Positions 1-5,988 of a DNA stretch of 11,719 nucleotides are shown piece after piece. A model generated the notes under the pieces. That model made no database searches and had not been told where the DNA came from. It was given only the letters and a program-made list of their open reading frames with translations. The position numbers and the translations under genes were made by a program. Position 1 is the stretch's first letter. Every line of letters begins with the position of its first letter. Source of the DNA: Oscillospiraceae bacterium (GTDB lineage: Bacteria; Bacillota; Clostridia; Oscillospirales; Oscillospiraceae); the NCBI GenBank assembly GCA_017400415.1, contig JAFPTE010000014.1, positions 1-11,719 of the forward strand. Reading direction: 5' to 3'.

Positions 1-64
1 GCCGAAGAAGCTCGCACAGGGTCCGGTTCATTCTCTTCTCGTCCTCAGCCAGCAATACCTTCAT
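1..64 (-). CDS. Response regulator, N-terminal fragment (partial, runs off the window)
   Basis: Only the first 21 codons are inside the window. The protein begins MKVLLAEDEKRMNRTLCELL, which is the first beta strand and first helix of a two-component receiver domain. The acidic residues E7, D8 and E9 match the conserved pocket that binds Mg2+ next to the phospho-accepting aspartate. The start is set by AAAGGAGG (minus strand, 73-80), 8 nt before the ATG at 64. In clostridia this N-terminus is typical of OmpR-family regulators, but the DNA-binding domain is not visible, so the subfamily is inference. It lies 49 nt downstream of the TetR-type gene on the same strand with no clear terminator between them, so read-through is possible. 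An extended -10-like TGATATATT (86-94, minus strand) is a weak candidate promoter of its own. Confidence 0.72.
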   Translation of the reverse strand, partial: MKVLLAEDEKRMNRTLCELLR

Positions 65-113
65 TGCATCAGCCTCCTTTTTTCCAATATATCACCTGAA
101 CCTTAATTGAGGC

Positions 114-650
114 TTATGAAATCTCTGATAGCATTTTTGCATACTCCTGCCTGGTGCAGGGCTTGTTCTTCCCGTAATCCATCCACTGCCGCAGGGTGCG
201 CAGAAGGCCCGAGGCGTGGTACAGGGTACTGAGGCCCGCAATTTCCCGGCTGGGATAGAGCCCCCGGCGCACTGTCTCCTCCGTCACGGCGGAGAGGATA
301 TCCCGCAGGACCAGGGAGAAGTCATGATTGCCCTGGTGGGAGAAATAGAAGCGATATAGGGCCTCATTTTCGTCCATGTGGGTGAGAATCCTCAGATAGA
401 GCTCCTTTTTGCCCTCCGCTGTCATGAAGGTGCTTCCGAATTCGTCCAGCCCCAGGGCGCCCAGCAGCTCCCCCTCGTCCTCCGCCATGAGCTCATAGAT
501 ATCGTGGTAATGGGCGTAGAAGGTGGCCCGGGAGACCCCGGCTGCCTCACATATGCTCTTCACGGTCACGTCCCGGCCCGCCTCCGCCAGGCTCCGGAAG
601 GCGGAGCGCAGTATGGCCCGGGTGGCCCGGGCCCTTATATCTTCAGCCAT
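114..650 (-). CDS. TetR/AcrR-family transcriptional regulator
   Basis: This 178-residue protein has the usual length and layout of the TetR family: an N-terminal DNA-binding domain and a ligand/dimer domain that is hard to assign by eye. The helix-turn-helix spans about residues 29-48 and shows the family core SICEAAGVSRATFYAHY. The rest is helical and not recognisable as to ligand. The ATG at 650 is preceded by AAGGAAG at a normal distance. A TTGCGT-17-TATAAT promoter lies upstream (690-718, minus strand). The gene is divergent from the DUF6273 protein gene, and a perfect palindrome sits between them, so self-regulation plus control of the neighbour is a reasonable inference. It is followed on the same strand by a response regulator gene. 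Such regulators usually repress transporters or envelope genes; the true target here is unknown. Confidence 0.85.
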   Translation of the reverse strand: MAEDIRARATRAILRSAFRSLAEAGRDVTVKSICEAAGVSRATFYAHYHDIYELMAEDEGELLGALGLDEFGSTFMTAEGKKELYLRILTHMDENEALYRFYFSHQGNHDFSLVLRDILSAVTEETVRRGLYPSREIAGLSTLYHASGLLRTLRQWMDYGKNKPCTRQEYAKMLSEIS

Positions 651-689
651 CTTGACACTTCCTTAAATGTGTTCAGTTTCCGTATAATT

Positions 690-718
690 ATTATAATCTG
701 TCCATTATCAGTACGCAA
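690..718 (-). promoter_or_regulatory. Sigma-A type promoter of the TetR-family gene
   Basis: Read on the minus strand, -35 TTGCGT (713-718) and -10 TATAAT (690-695) are separated by exactly 17 bp, about 40 nt before the start codon at 650. The plus strand of the same stretch also holds TATAAT twice (683-688, 692-697). These could serve the divergent DUF6273 gene, but no good plus-strand -35 is at the right distance. Confidence 0.6.
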
Positions 719-721
719 GTA

Positions 722-736
722 CAATTTCGGAAATTG
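722..736. promoter_or_regulatory. 15-bp perfect palindrome, candidate operator
   Basis: CAATTTC-G-GAAATTG is a perfect inverted repeat with 7-bp arms and one central base. A wider imperfect pair, ACGCAA (713-718) and TTGCGT (734-739), overlaps it and includes the -35 of the TetR-family promoter. It abuts that promoter and lies about 45 bp before the DUF6273 start, a fitting place for a TetR-type repressor to control both genes. Binding is inferred only from position and symmetry. Confidence 0.4.
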
Positions 737-779
737 CGTCCTTTTTTCTTTTGCCTTAAACTGCGTGCAGGTGATGAAA

Positions 780-1784
780 ATGAAAAAAGCAATAATTCTC
801 ATTCTCTGCGCGCTTCTGATAAGCTCCTGTCTGCCGGCACTGGCCCTTCCGGAGGAAATAAAGGCCGGGGATATTCTCTGCTTCGGCACCCCGGACGAGG
901 CCTCCGGCTTCGACGGCCGCTGGATAGTTCTGGACCCGGAGCACACAAGCACCGGCGGGGAGGGCATGCTTCTTCTCTCCCTGAGCCTGGTGGGCTCCGA
1001 GAGCGGCGGTCCCCTGGTGTTCCGGGACATCGGGGACGTGAGCGTCTCCTTCTCCGACCGGGGAGATGAGTACGCAAAAAGCCACCCCGGCGTGACGGAT
1101 TACCGGGGCAGCGATATTCAGCTGTGGTGCGAGGCTTTTCCGGAAAAATACCTCTCCGAGGCTGAGGCTGCGGCCCTTATCCCCACCTGGAAGAGCGACG
1201 ACGCCATAGTGATCCCGGGCTTCTCCGTTCCACTGCCCGGGGCAGCAAACGGCACCGTGGACTTTGACCCGGCGCCGGAGGTCCTGCAGGGTGACAGGGT
1301 GTTCATTCTCTCCGTTGAAGAGGCGACGAAAGCCGCCTACGGTCTGGGGGAGAACCGGGACCGGGTGGCGTACTTCAAGGGGGAAGCGGGCAGCTGGTGG
1401 CTCCGGTCACCCCATATCCCCACCTTTCCACTGGATGTGGGCTTTGTCTTCCCCTTCGGGGCGGTCATGGACTACCCGGTGAACGCCCGCAGCATGTACG
1501 AGATGGTCTCCTACGCCAGGCCCGCCTGCAACCTGGACTCCTCCAGAATCACGGCTCTGGAAAAGCTGGGGGAGGAAAACGGGAAAACCCTCTGGCGTGC
1601 CTCCTTCGGTCCCGCCAACGCTCTGACCTATGACACGGCCCTGCCTGTGGTGGGTCAGGTGCTGGATCTGGCCGCCGCCGTGCGTATTGTCTTCGCCCTG
1701 GCAATCATAATCCCGCTTCTTATCCTTGCCCTCATAATCTTCCTCATAGTCCGCCACGTGCGGAAAAAGCGGAGAGCTCCATGA
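780..1784 (+). CDS. Exported, membrane-anchored DUF6273-type protein
   Basis: This 334-residue protein is probably exposed outside the membrane. Residues 1-22 form an export signal: a KK start, a hydrophobic stretch, then either a lipobox-like ISSC ending at C17 or an A-L-A signal peptidase site ending at A22. The body opens with a DILCFG...WIVLD stretch and carries WWLRSP at 206-211 followed by a late RPAC. This is the usual pattern of DUF6273 domains, which are common in Firmicute surface proteins and have no known function. A single C-terminal membrane helix (about 300-325) ends in the basic tail VRHVRKKRRAP. The open frame extends far upstream, but AGGTGAT (769-775) and the signal peptide favour ATG 780; ATG 774 is the alternative. 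The TGA stop lies in the loop of a terminator-like hairpin. The gene is divergent from a TetR-type regulator, which may control it. Confidence 0.75.
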   Translation: MKKAIILILCALLISSCLPALALPEEIKAGDILCFGTPDEASGFDGRWIVLDPEHTSTGGEGMLLLSLSLVGSESGGPLVFRDIGDVSVSFSDRGDEYAKSHPGVTDYRGSDIQLWCEAFPEKYLSEAEAAALIPTWKSDDAIVIPGFSVPLPGAANGTVDFDPAPEVLQGDRVFILSVEEATKAAYGLGENRDRVAYFKGEAGSWWLRSPHIPTFPLDVGFVFPFGAVMDYPVNARSMYEMVSYARPACNLDSSRITALEKLGEENGKTLWRASFGPANALTYDTALPVVGQVLDLAAAVRIVFALAIIIPLLILALIIFLIVRHVRKKRRAP

Positions 1785-1794
1785 GCTCTCCGCT
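1768..1794. terminator. Left copy of duplicated terminator hairpin
   Basis: A perfect 12-bp stem (1768-1779 with 1783-1794) closes a 3-nt CAT loop. The stop codon of the DUF6273 gene (1782-1784) begins in the loop. Five A residues precede the stem and no T-run follows it. It is therefore a proper intrinsic terminator only for minus-strand transcription. Bases 1771-1794 recur exactly at 1996-2019. Confidence 0.6.
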
Positions 1795-1995
1795 ATAGTC
1801 TGTCGACAAGGTCGACAGACTTCAAATTGAACCCGCTGCGCTGGGCTTCAATTTGAGACTTGCGCTCCATCGCCTCGGCCAGGGTCGGCCTCGTTGGTCG
1901 GCGCAAGGGCGGTGCTCCGCAGCCGCCTCAAGGTGTTTTTGCCGGGGCAAAGCTCCGGCAAAAACAATTAAAAAACTCTTGTCGCCATATTAAAG
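1795..1995. repeat. 201-nt multi-hairpin block, MITE-like insertion candidate
   Basis: This non-coding block is almost entirely inverted repeats in series. (1) 1797-1807 pairs perfectly with 1811-1821 (11 bp, loop AAG). (2) 1822-1831 pairs with 1847-1856 (10 bp, loop CCCGCTGCGCTGGGC). (3) CTTGCGC 1859-1865 pairs with GCGCAAG 1901-1907 around a GGCC-rich interior. (4) GGCGG 1908-1912 pairs with CCGCC 1923-1927. (5) 1935-1948 pairs with 1952-1965 (14 bp with one G-T, loop AAA). The ends carry a rough terminal inverted repeat: CGACAAG 1804-1810 against CTTGTCG 1978-1984, with AT-rich outer parts. A 24-nt direct repeat flanks the block. No convincing reading frame is present. A small non-autonomous mobile repeat is the likeliest reading; a structured RNA is the alternative. 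I do not recognise it as a named family. Confidence 0.55.
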
Positions 1996-2026
1996 GGAGA
2001 GCTCCATGAGCTCTCCGCTTTTTTCA
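1996..2026 (+). terminator. Right copy of duplicated terminator hairpin, with T-run
   Basis: The stem GGAGAGCTC (1996-2004) / GAGCTCTCC (2008-2016) with loop CAT is followed by GC and a run of T residues (2019-2024). This is a standard intrinsic terminator for plus-strand transcription coming from the DUF6273 gene. It abuts the stop codon of the convergent flavin reductase gene. The AAAAA run that would make it bidirectional sits only at the left copy. Confidence 0.75.
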
Positions 2027-2647
2027 CTGTGTTACCTTTTCAAAATCTGAGGCAGGGTGCTTGCAGATGGGGCAGATGAAGTCCTCCGGCAGCTCCTCCC
2101 CCACGTACTCATAGCCGCAGATGCGGCAGCGCCAAACGGTCTTGCCCTCCGGGGTCCTGCCTACGGCCTCGGGCCTGGGCTTGATGTGGGCCTGGTAATA
2201 CTCATAGGTGGCGCTGGGGGCCTTATCCAGGACCTCCATATCCGTCACCTCCGCCAGAAACAGGGTGTGGGTGCCCAGGTCAAGGGAGCTCTTCACCTCT
2301 GCGCAGATGAAGGCGTTGGTGCCCTTGGCGCAGTACATGATGCCGTTGGGCAGACGCCAGGCGTAATTGCAGCCGGAAAACTTGTCCACGTCCCGGCCGG
2401 ACTGGAAGCCGAAGCGGCGGAAGAGCTCAAAATCCGCCTCCTGGCTGATGACGGAGACGTTGAACTTCCCGGACCGGACTATCATATCGTGGGTCAGATT
2501 CTGCTTATTGACGGCAACCGAGATGACGTTCGGGGTGGTGGTCACCTGCTGGACCGTGTTGGTGATGCAGCCGTTATCCTTGTCCCCCACCCGGGCGGTG
2601 ACGACAAAGAGGCCGTAGCTCAGCTTGTACATGGCTTTTTTATCCAT
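2024..2647 (-). CDS. Flavin reductase-like protein with C-terminal rubredoxin domain
   Basis: This 207-residue protein has two parts. Residues 1 to about 155 resemble the FMN-binding flavin reductase family (MYKLSYGLFVVTAR start, GCITNT and NVISVAVNK strands). Residues 172-199 are a rubredoxin-like iron site with C174-x2-C177 and C192-x2-C195 (WRCRICGYEY and ICPICKHP). Only 14 residues separate the two CxxC pairs, as in rubrerythrin tails and shorter than in classical rubredoxin. The same two-domain plan is known in high-molecular-weight rubredoxins of anaerobes, which pass electrons from NAD(P)H through FMN and iron to flavodiiron proteins that remove oxygen or nitric oxide. A cytoplasmic electron-transfer role is inferred from that. 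No partner flavodiiron gene is nearby. GAGGAGG precedes the ATG. The gene is convergent with the DUF6273 gene. Confidence 0.88.
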   Translation of the reverse strand: MDKKAMYKLSYGLFVVTARVGDKDNGCITNTVQQVTTTPNVISVAVNKQNLTHDMIVRSGKFNVSVISQEADFELFRRFGFQSGRDVDKFSGCNYAWRLPNGIMYCAKGTNAFICAEVKSSLDLGTHTLFLAEVTDMEVLDKAPSATYEYYQAHIKPRPEAVGRTPEGKTVWRCRICGYEYVGEELPEDFICPICKHPASDFEKVTQ

Positions 2648-2742
2648 AGTTGCGCCTCCTCTGTTTTTTATCCATTATAAAGCCTCCCTTCCCCTCTTGT
2701 CAATGGGGACCGGGGGGAGTAAAATATCCGGGAGGTGATTTG

Positions 2743-3288
2743 ATGGTCATTGACGGTGTTGAGGTTATCCGCTCCCGGCGGAGGACCCTCCTTCTGGAGC
2801 TGGGGCCCCAGGGGACCTTCCGGGCCAGGGTGCCCCTGCGCATGCCGGAGCGGGAGATCCGGGCCTTCATTGCGGAGCGCCGGGACTGGATGGAGGCCCA
2901 GCGGCAGAAATACGGCCTGGGGGACCTGCCCCCCAAGCTGACGGATGGGGAAATCAGTGAGCTGCGGCAGAAGGCAAAGGACTATATCCCCGGCCGGGCG
3001 GCCTACTGGGCCGGGAGGCTGGGGCTGGAGTACTCCCGGGTCACCATAAAGGCCCAGAGGACCAAGTGGGGCAGCTGCTCCTCAAAGAAAAACCTTAACT
3101 TCAACCTGCTCCTTATGCTGACGCCCCCGGAGGTCATCGACTCCGTGGTGGTCCACGAGCTGTGCCACCTGCGGGAGCTGAACCACTCCCCCCGGTTCTA
3201 CGCCCTGGTCCGCACCGCCATGCCGGACTACGATACCCACCGGCGGTGGCTCCGGCTCAACGGGCCCAGAATAATGGCAAGACTGTAA
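2743..3288 (+). CDS. YgjP/DUF45-family zinc metalloprotease-like protein
   Basis: This 181-residue protein matches the YgjP family (also called M48-type or DUF45 metal-dependent hydrolase). The key motif is HELCHLRELNH at residues 138-148: H138, E139 and H142 form the HExxH metal-binding and catalytic set, and H148 is a likely third ligand. The family block QRTKWGSCSSKKNLNFNLLL precedes it, as expected, and the C-terminal DTHRRWL is also typical. The substrate of this family is not established; a cytoplasmic peptidase role is inferred from the fold. The open frame begins earlier, but GGAGGTG at 2731-2737 sets the start at ATG 2743, 5 nt downstream. It is transcribed alone, divergent from the flavin reductase gene and ending at a strong bidirectional terminator. 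Confidence 0.85.
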   Translation: MVIDGVEVIRSRRRTLLLELGPQGTFRARVPLRMPEREIRAFIAERRDWMEAQRQKYGLGDLPPKLTDGEISELRQKAKDYIPGRAAYWAGRLGLEYSRVTIKAQRTKWGSCSSKKNLNFNLLLMLTPPEVIDSVVVHELCHLRELNHSPRFYALVRTAMPDYDTHRRWLRLNGPRIMARL

Positions 3289-3290
3289 AA

Positions 3291-3320
3291 CGGAGAGGCA
3301 AAACTGCCTCTCCGCTTTTT
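3291..3320. terminator. Bidirectional intrinsic terminator
   Basis: A perfect 10-bp stem, CGGAGAGGCA (3291-3300) and TGCCTCTCCG (3305-3314) with loop AAAC, is followed by C and five T residues on the plus strand and preceded by AAAA. It can stop transcription both ways between the convergent YgjP-type and WecB genes. Its outer stem CGGAGAG/CTCTCCG and tail GCTTTTT are the same as in the 1768-2026 terminator copies. Confidence 0.85.
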
Positions 3321-4425
3321 ATACCTTTGCTTTGCCGTAAATGAGAATATCCGCAATCCTCCGGGAGGCCAGGCCGTCGCCGTAGGGGTTTTCCGCCCGG
3401 CTCATGGCGTCATAGGCGGCCTCATCGGTCATAAGGGTCCGAAACTCCCGATAGACGTCCTCCTCCCGGGTGCCGATGACCTTCAGGGTGCCGGCGGCCA
3501 CGCCCTCCGGCCGCTCCGTCACGTCCCGCAGGACCAGGACGGGCTTGCCCAGGCTCGGCGCCTCCTCCTGGATGCCGCCGGAGTCTGTCAGAATCATGTA
3601 GGACCTGGCCAGGAAGTTATGGAAGGTGACCACCTCAATGGGCTCCACCAGCCTTATGCGGTCACAGCCCCGGAGGGTCTCCTCCGCCGCCTGGCGCACC
3701 AGGGGGTTAAGGTGGATGGGGTACAGGACCTTCACGTCCGGAAGCTCCTCCACCACCCGGCGGATGCCCCGGAAGATGTGGCGCAAAGGCTCACCCCAGT
3801 TCTCCCGGCGGTGGGCGGTGAGAATGACCAGCCGGTAGCCCTTGGCCCACTCCAGCTCCGGGTGGGAGAAGTCTGAGCGGACCGTGGTGCCCAGAGCGTC
3901 AATGGCTGTGTTGCCGGTGACGAAAACGGTCTGAGGCCGCTTCCCCTCCCGGATAAGGTTATCCCGGGCGGTGGGGGTCGGCGCAAAGTTGTAGTCTGCC
4001 AGGATTCCCACGGCCTGTCGGTTGAATTCCTCCGGGTAGGGAGCCCGGATATCGTAGGTCCGCAGGCCCGCCTCCACGTGGCCGATGGGCACGTTCATGT
4101 AGTAGGCCGCCAGGGCGGCGGCGAAGGTGGTGGTGGTGTCCCCGTGGACCAGCATAACGTCCGGTCTCTCCTCTGCCAGGACCTTTTTCACGCCCTCCAT
4201 GACCCGCTCCGTCACGTCAAACAGGGTCTGGCCCTGACGCATTATGTCCAGATTCCGGTCCGGCTTTACGCTGAAGGCCTCCAGTACCTGGCGGAGCATC
4301 TCCCTGTGCTGCCCGGTGACGCAGACCAGAGTCTGAACATTCTGGCGGCTTTTCAGCTCCTTCACCAGGGGACACATCTTTATGGCCTCCGGCCTTGTTC
4401 CGAAGACCAGCATTACTTTTTTCAT
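3319..4425 (-). CDS. wecB: UDP-N-acetylglucosamine 2-epimerase (non-hydrolysing)
   Basis: This 368-residue enzyme interconverts UDP-GlcNAc and UDP-ManNAc in the cytoplasm and supplies ManNAc for wall teichoic acid, capsule or other surface glycans. The N-terminus KVMLVFGTRPEAIKMCPLV is the family signature. Catalytic residues known from the E. coli enzyme fall in place with a one-residue shift: D96 in HGDTTTT, E118 in HVEAGLRT and E132 in YPEEFNRQ. H205 in LTAHRRENWG and the UDP-binding TDSGGIQEEAP region are also present. Length is normal for the family. The frame extends 23 codons further upstream, but AAAGGAGG (minus strand) 8 nt before ATG 4425 marks the true start, and the promoter lies inside the extension. 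No other glycan gene is adjacent, so the polymer served is unknown. Confidence 0.94.
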   Translation of the reverse strand: MKKVMLVFGTRPEAIKMCPLVKELKSRQNVQTLVCVTGQHREMLRQVLEAFSVKPDRNLDIMRQGQTLFDVTERVMEGVKKVLAEERPDVMLVHGDTTTTFAAALAAYYMNVPIGHVEAGLRTYDIRAPYPEEFNRQAVGILADYNFAPTPTARDNLIREGKRPQTVFVTGNTAIDALGTTVRSDFSHPELEWAKGYRLVILTAHRRENWGEPLRHIFRGIRRVVEELPDVKVLYPIHLNPLVRQAAEETLRGCDRIRLVEPIEVVTFHNFLARSYMILTDSGGIQEEAPSLGKPVLVLRDVTERPEGVAAGTLKVIGTREEDVYREFRTLMTDEAAYDAMSRAENPYGDGLASRRIADILIYGKAKV

Positions 4426-4465
4426 TGCCCTTTCCTCCTTTCGGACAGGGTTTGGTACCATATAT

Positions 4466-4494
4466 AGTATACCACGGCCCCGCCCCATACACAA
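4466..4494 (-). promoter_or_regulatory. Promoter of wecB
   Basis: On the minus strand, TTGTGT (4489-4494) and TATACT (4466-4471) are separated by 17 bp and sit about 40 nt before the wecB ATG. The LUD-domain gene on the same strand ends at 4504, just upstream. wecB is therefore likely transcribed from its own promoter even if it is also reached by read-through. Confidence 0.65.
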
Positions 4495-4503
4495 GAGGGA
4501 TTT

Positions 4504-5133
4504 TCAGAAGCCCAGGGAGTCGTTTACAAGAATGACGTGGATTCTGCCCGGATGCCGGGAGAATCGGGTTATAAGGAACTGGCAGCAGATGGTGTCCGGG
4601 CTCTTGCAGTTCATGCAGGCGCCGGTTTTGGCGCAGGGGGTGGAAAGGCCGAAGCGCTGGGCATTGATGGGGGCGGCCACGTTCCGGGCCCGCTTCATGG
4701 CCCCGTCGATATCGTCGGCGATTTTGTTCATGCCCACGATGAAGATGACCTTTCTGGGCCCCTGGGCGATGGCGGAGACCCGGTTGGCGTTGCCGTCGAT
4801 GTTCACCATGACGCCGTCCTGGGTCATGGCGTTGCAGCTGGTGAGGAACACGTCGGCGTCATAGGCCGCCAGCATGGCAGCCCGCTTGTCCTCATAGGTG
4901 TCCCGGTCGATGAAGTTGTAATCCTCCCCCCGGAGGGCGTCCACAAGGCCGATTTCCCGGGCGCTGGTGCAGCCGCCCATGGTGACGGAGGCGCCGCCGG
5001 GGATAAGGGACAGGGCGATCTCCCGGGCCTCCTCCCTGGTCCTTGCCCAGTAGGCGGACATATTGCGGCTCTCCAGGCCCTTCATGACCTTCGCCGCCAG
5101 CAGCTCGTTGCGCTTTGTTATAATTTCGTTCAT
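4504..5133 (-). CDS. LUD-domain (DUF162, LutC-like) protein
   Basis: This 209-residue protein belongs to the LUD/DUF162 family, often annotated as lactate utilization protein. Visible family features are an early SVTMGGCTSAREIGL block, TYEDKRAAMLAAYDADVFLTS, a GNANRVSAIAQGPRKVIFIVG core, and a C-terminal HVILVNDSLGF. A cysteine cluster at C167, C173, C176, C183 and C184 (TPCAKTGACMNC...ICC) is typical of the clostridial single-domain members and could bind metal. True LutC works in LutABC lactate oxidation, but no lutA or lutB neighbour is present. A role in lactate use is therefore doubtful and the actual function is unknown. The start is fixed by AAAGGAGG upstream of ATG 5133. It is divergent from the ABC transporter operon. 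Confidence 0.85.
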   Translation of the reverse strand: MNEIITKRNELLAAKVMKGLESRNMSAYWARTREEAREIALSLIPGGASVTMGGCTSAREIGLVDALRGEDYNFIDRDTYEDKRAAMLAAYDADVFLTSCNAMTQDGVMVNIDGNANRVSAIAQGPRKVIFIVGMNKIADDIDGAMKRARNVAAPINAQRFGLSTPCAKTGACMNCKSPDTICCQFLITRFSRHPGRIHVILVNDSLGF

Positions 5134-5163
5134 GGTATTCTCCTCCTTTGTTCCTGTGCTTAC

Positions 5164-5191
5164 ATTTTACCTGATTTTGCCGGGAAAGCAA
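5164..5191 (-). promoter_or_regulatory. Candidate promoter of the LUD-domain gene
   Basis: On the minus strand, TTGCTT (5186-5191) and TAAAAT (5164-5169) are spaced by 16 bp, about 30 nt before the ATG at 5133. Upstream on this strand lies an A/T-rich stretch with AGTTTTCT repeated on the plus strand (5193-5200, 5211-5218), then the direct repeats described for the transporter promoter. Those repeats could act on both genes. Confidence 0.5.
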
Positions 5192-5216
5192 GAGTTTTCT
5201 GTTTTAAAAAAGTTTT

Positions 5217-5265
5217 CTTAAGATTTCATTAAAGTCACCGAATTGTCACTTTCGTGTGTTATGAT
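5217..5265 (+). promoter_or_regulatory. ABC-transporter promoter with OmpR-family-type direct repeats
   Basis: A good -10, TATGAT (5260-5265), has no good -35 at 16-18 bp, which suggests activator dependence. Upstream are two pairs of direct repeats, each with an 11-bp period. One is CTTAAG-ATTTC-ATTAAA (5217-5233), one base short of the CiaR consensus NTTAAG-N5-WTTAAG. The other is GTCAC (5234-5238) and GTCAC (5245-5249). Repeats with this helical period are the usual targets of OmpR-family response regulators. The regulator is not identified; the receiver fragment at the left edge is about 5 kb away. Confidence 0.45.
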
Positions 5266-5295
5266 GGCACCGGAAAACAAAAGGGAGGTATTCTC

Positions 5296-5988
5296 ATGGA
5301 ACTTATAAAAGTTGAAAATCTCACAAAAACCTACGGCCAGGGCGAAAACCAGGTCCGGGCTCTGGACGGAGTGAGCTTCTCCGTGCAGAAGGGGGAGTTC
5401 GTGGCCATCATCGGCCCCTCCGGCTCCGGCAAGAGCACCCTGCTCCACATTCTGGGCGCCGTGGACCGGCCCACCTCCGGCAAGGTCTTTCTGGACGGCA
5501 CGGACGTCTTCGCCGCCAACGAGGAGGAGCTTGCCATCTTCCGCCGGCGGCAGGTGGGGCTCATCTACCAGTTTTACAATCTCATCCCCGTTCTGAACGT
5601 GGTGGAGAACATGACCCTGCCCGTGAGTCTGGATCGGCGGCCCATAAACCAGAAGCGGCTTGACGAGCTCATTGGAAATCTGGGCCTTCGCGGCAAGGAA
5701 AAGGCCCTGCCCAACCAGCTCTCCGGCGGCCAGCAGCAGAGAGTATCCATCGGCCGTGCTCTGATGAACGCCCCGGCGGTGGTGCTGGCAGACGAGCCCA
5801 CCGGCAACCTGGACTCCAAAAACAGCCGGGAGATAGTTGAGCTTCTGCGGCAGTCCAACCTGAAGTACGGCCAGACCACCATCATCATCACCCACGACGA
5901 GAACATCGCCCTCCAGGCGGACCGGATAATCGCCATTGAGGACGGCCGCATCACCCGGGACGAGAAGGTCGGGAGGCCCAGAGCATGA
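5296..5988 (+). CDS. ABC transporter ATP-binding protein, MacB/LolD type
   Basis: This 230-residue ATPase energises the FtsX-type permease encoded directly after it. All nucleotide-binding motifs are present: Walker A GPSGSGKST (40-48), Q-loop Q92, signature LSGGQ (142-146), Walker B VVLADE (162-167), D-loop region GNLD (170-173) and H-loop H200. YQFYNLIPVLNVVENMTLPV after the Q-loop is characteristic of the MacB/LolD/FtsE group, which drives mechanical or export work rather than uptake. The frame opens earlier, but GGGAGG (5283-5288) places the start at ATG 5296. It shares ATGA with the permease gene, so translation is probably coupled. In Firmicutes such pairs often resist antimicrobial peptides or remodel the envelope under two-component control; the substrate here is unknown. 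Confidence 0.93.
   Translation: MELIKVENLTKTYGQGENQVRALDGVSFSVQKGEFVAIIGPSGSGKSTLLHILGAVDRPTSGKVFLDGTDVFAANEEELAIFRRRQVGLIYQFYNLIPVLNVVENMTLPVSLDRRPINQKRLDELIGNLGLRGKEKALPNQLSGGQQQRVSIGRALMNAPAVVLADEPTGNLDSKNSREIVELLRQSNLKYGQTTIIITHDENIALQADRIIAIEDGRITRDEKVGRPRA

Noticed and set aside
378..779. N-terminal extension of the DUF6273 frame up to position 378
   Set aside because: It runs antisense through the TetR-family gene, has no ribosome site and would bury the signal peptide in mid-protein.
1795..1995. CRISPR array
   Set aside because: The hairpins differ from one another in sequence and are not regularly spaced identical repeats with unique spacers.
2057..2680. Plus-strand open frame opposite the flavin reductase gene
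   Set aside because: Its composition is shadow-like, whereas the minus strand encodes clear flavin reductase and rubredoxin motifs.
4426..4494. 23-codon N-terminal extension of WecB
   Set aside because: The family N-terminus begins at MKKVMLVFGTRPE, directly behind AAAGGAGG, and the promoter overlaps the extension.
5243..5265. TTGTCA and TATGAT as a -35/-10 pair
   Set aside because: The spacer is only 11 bp, far too short for a sigma-A promoter. TTGTCA is better explained as part of the GTCAC direct repeats.
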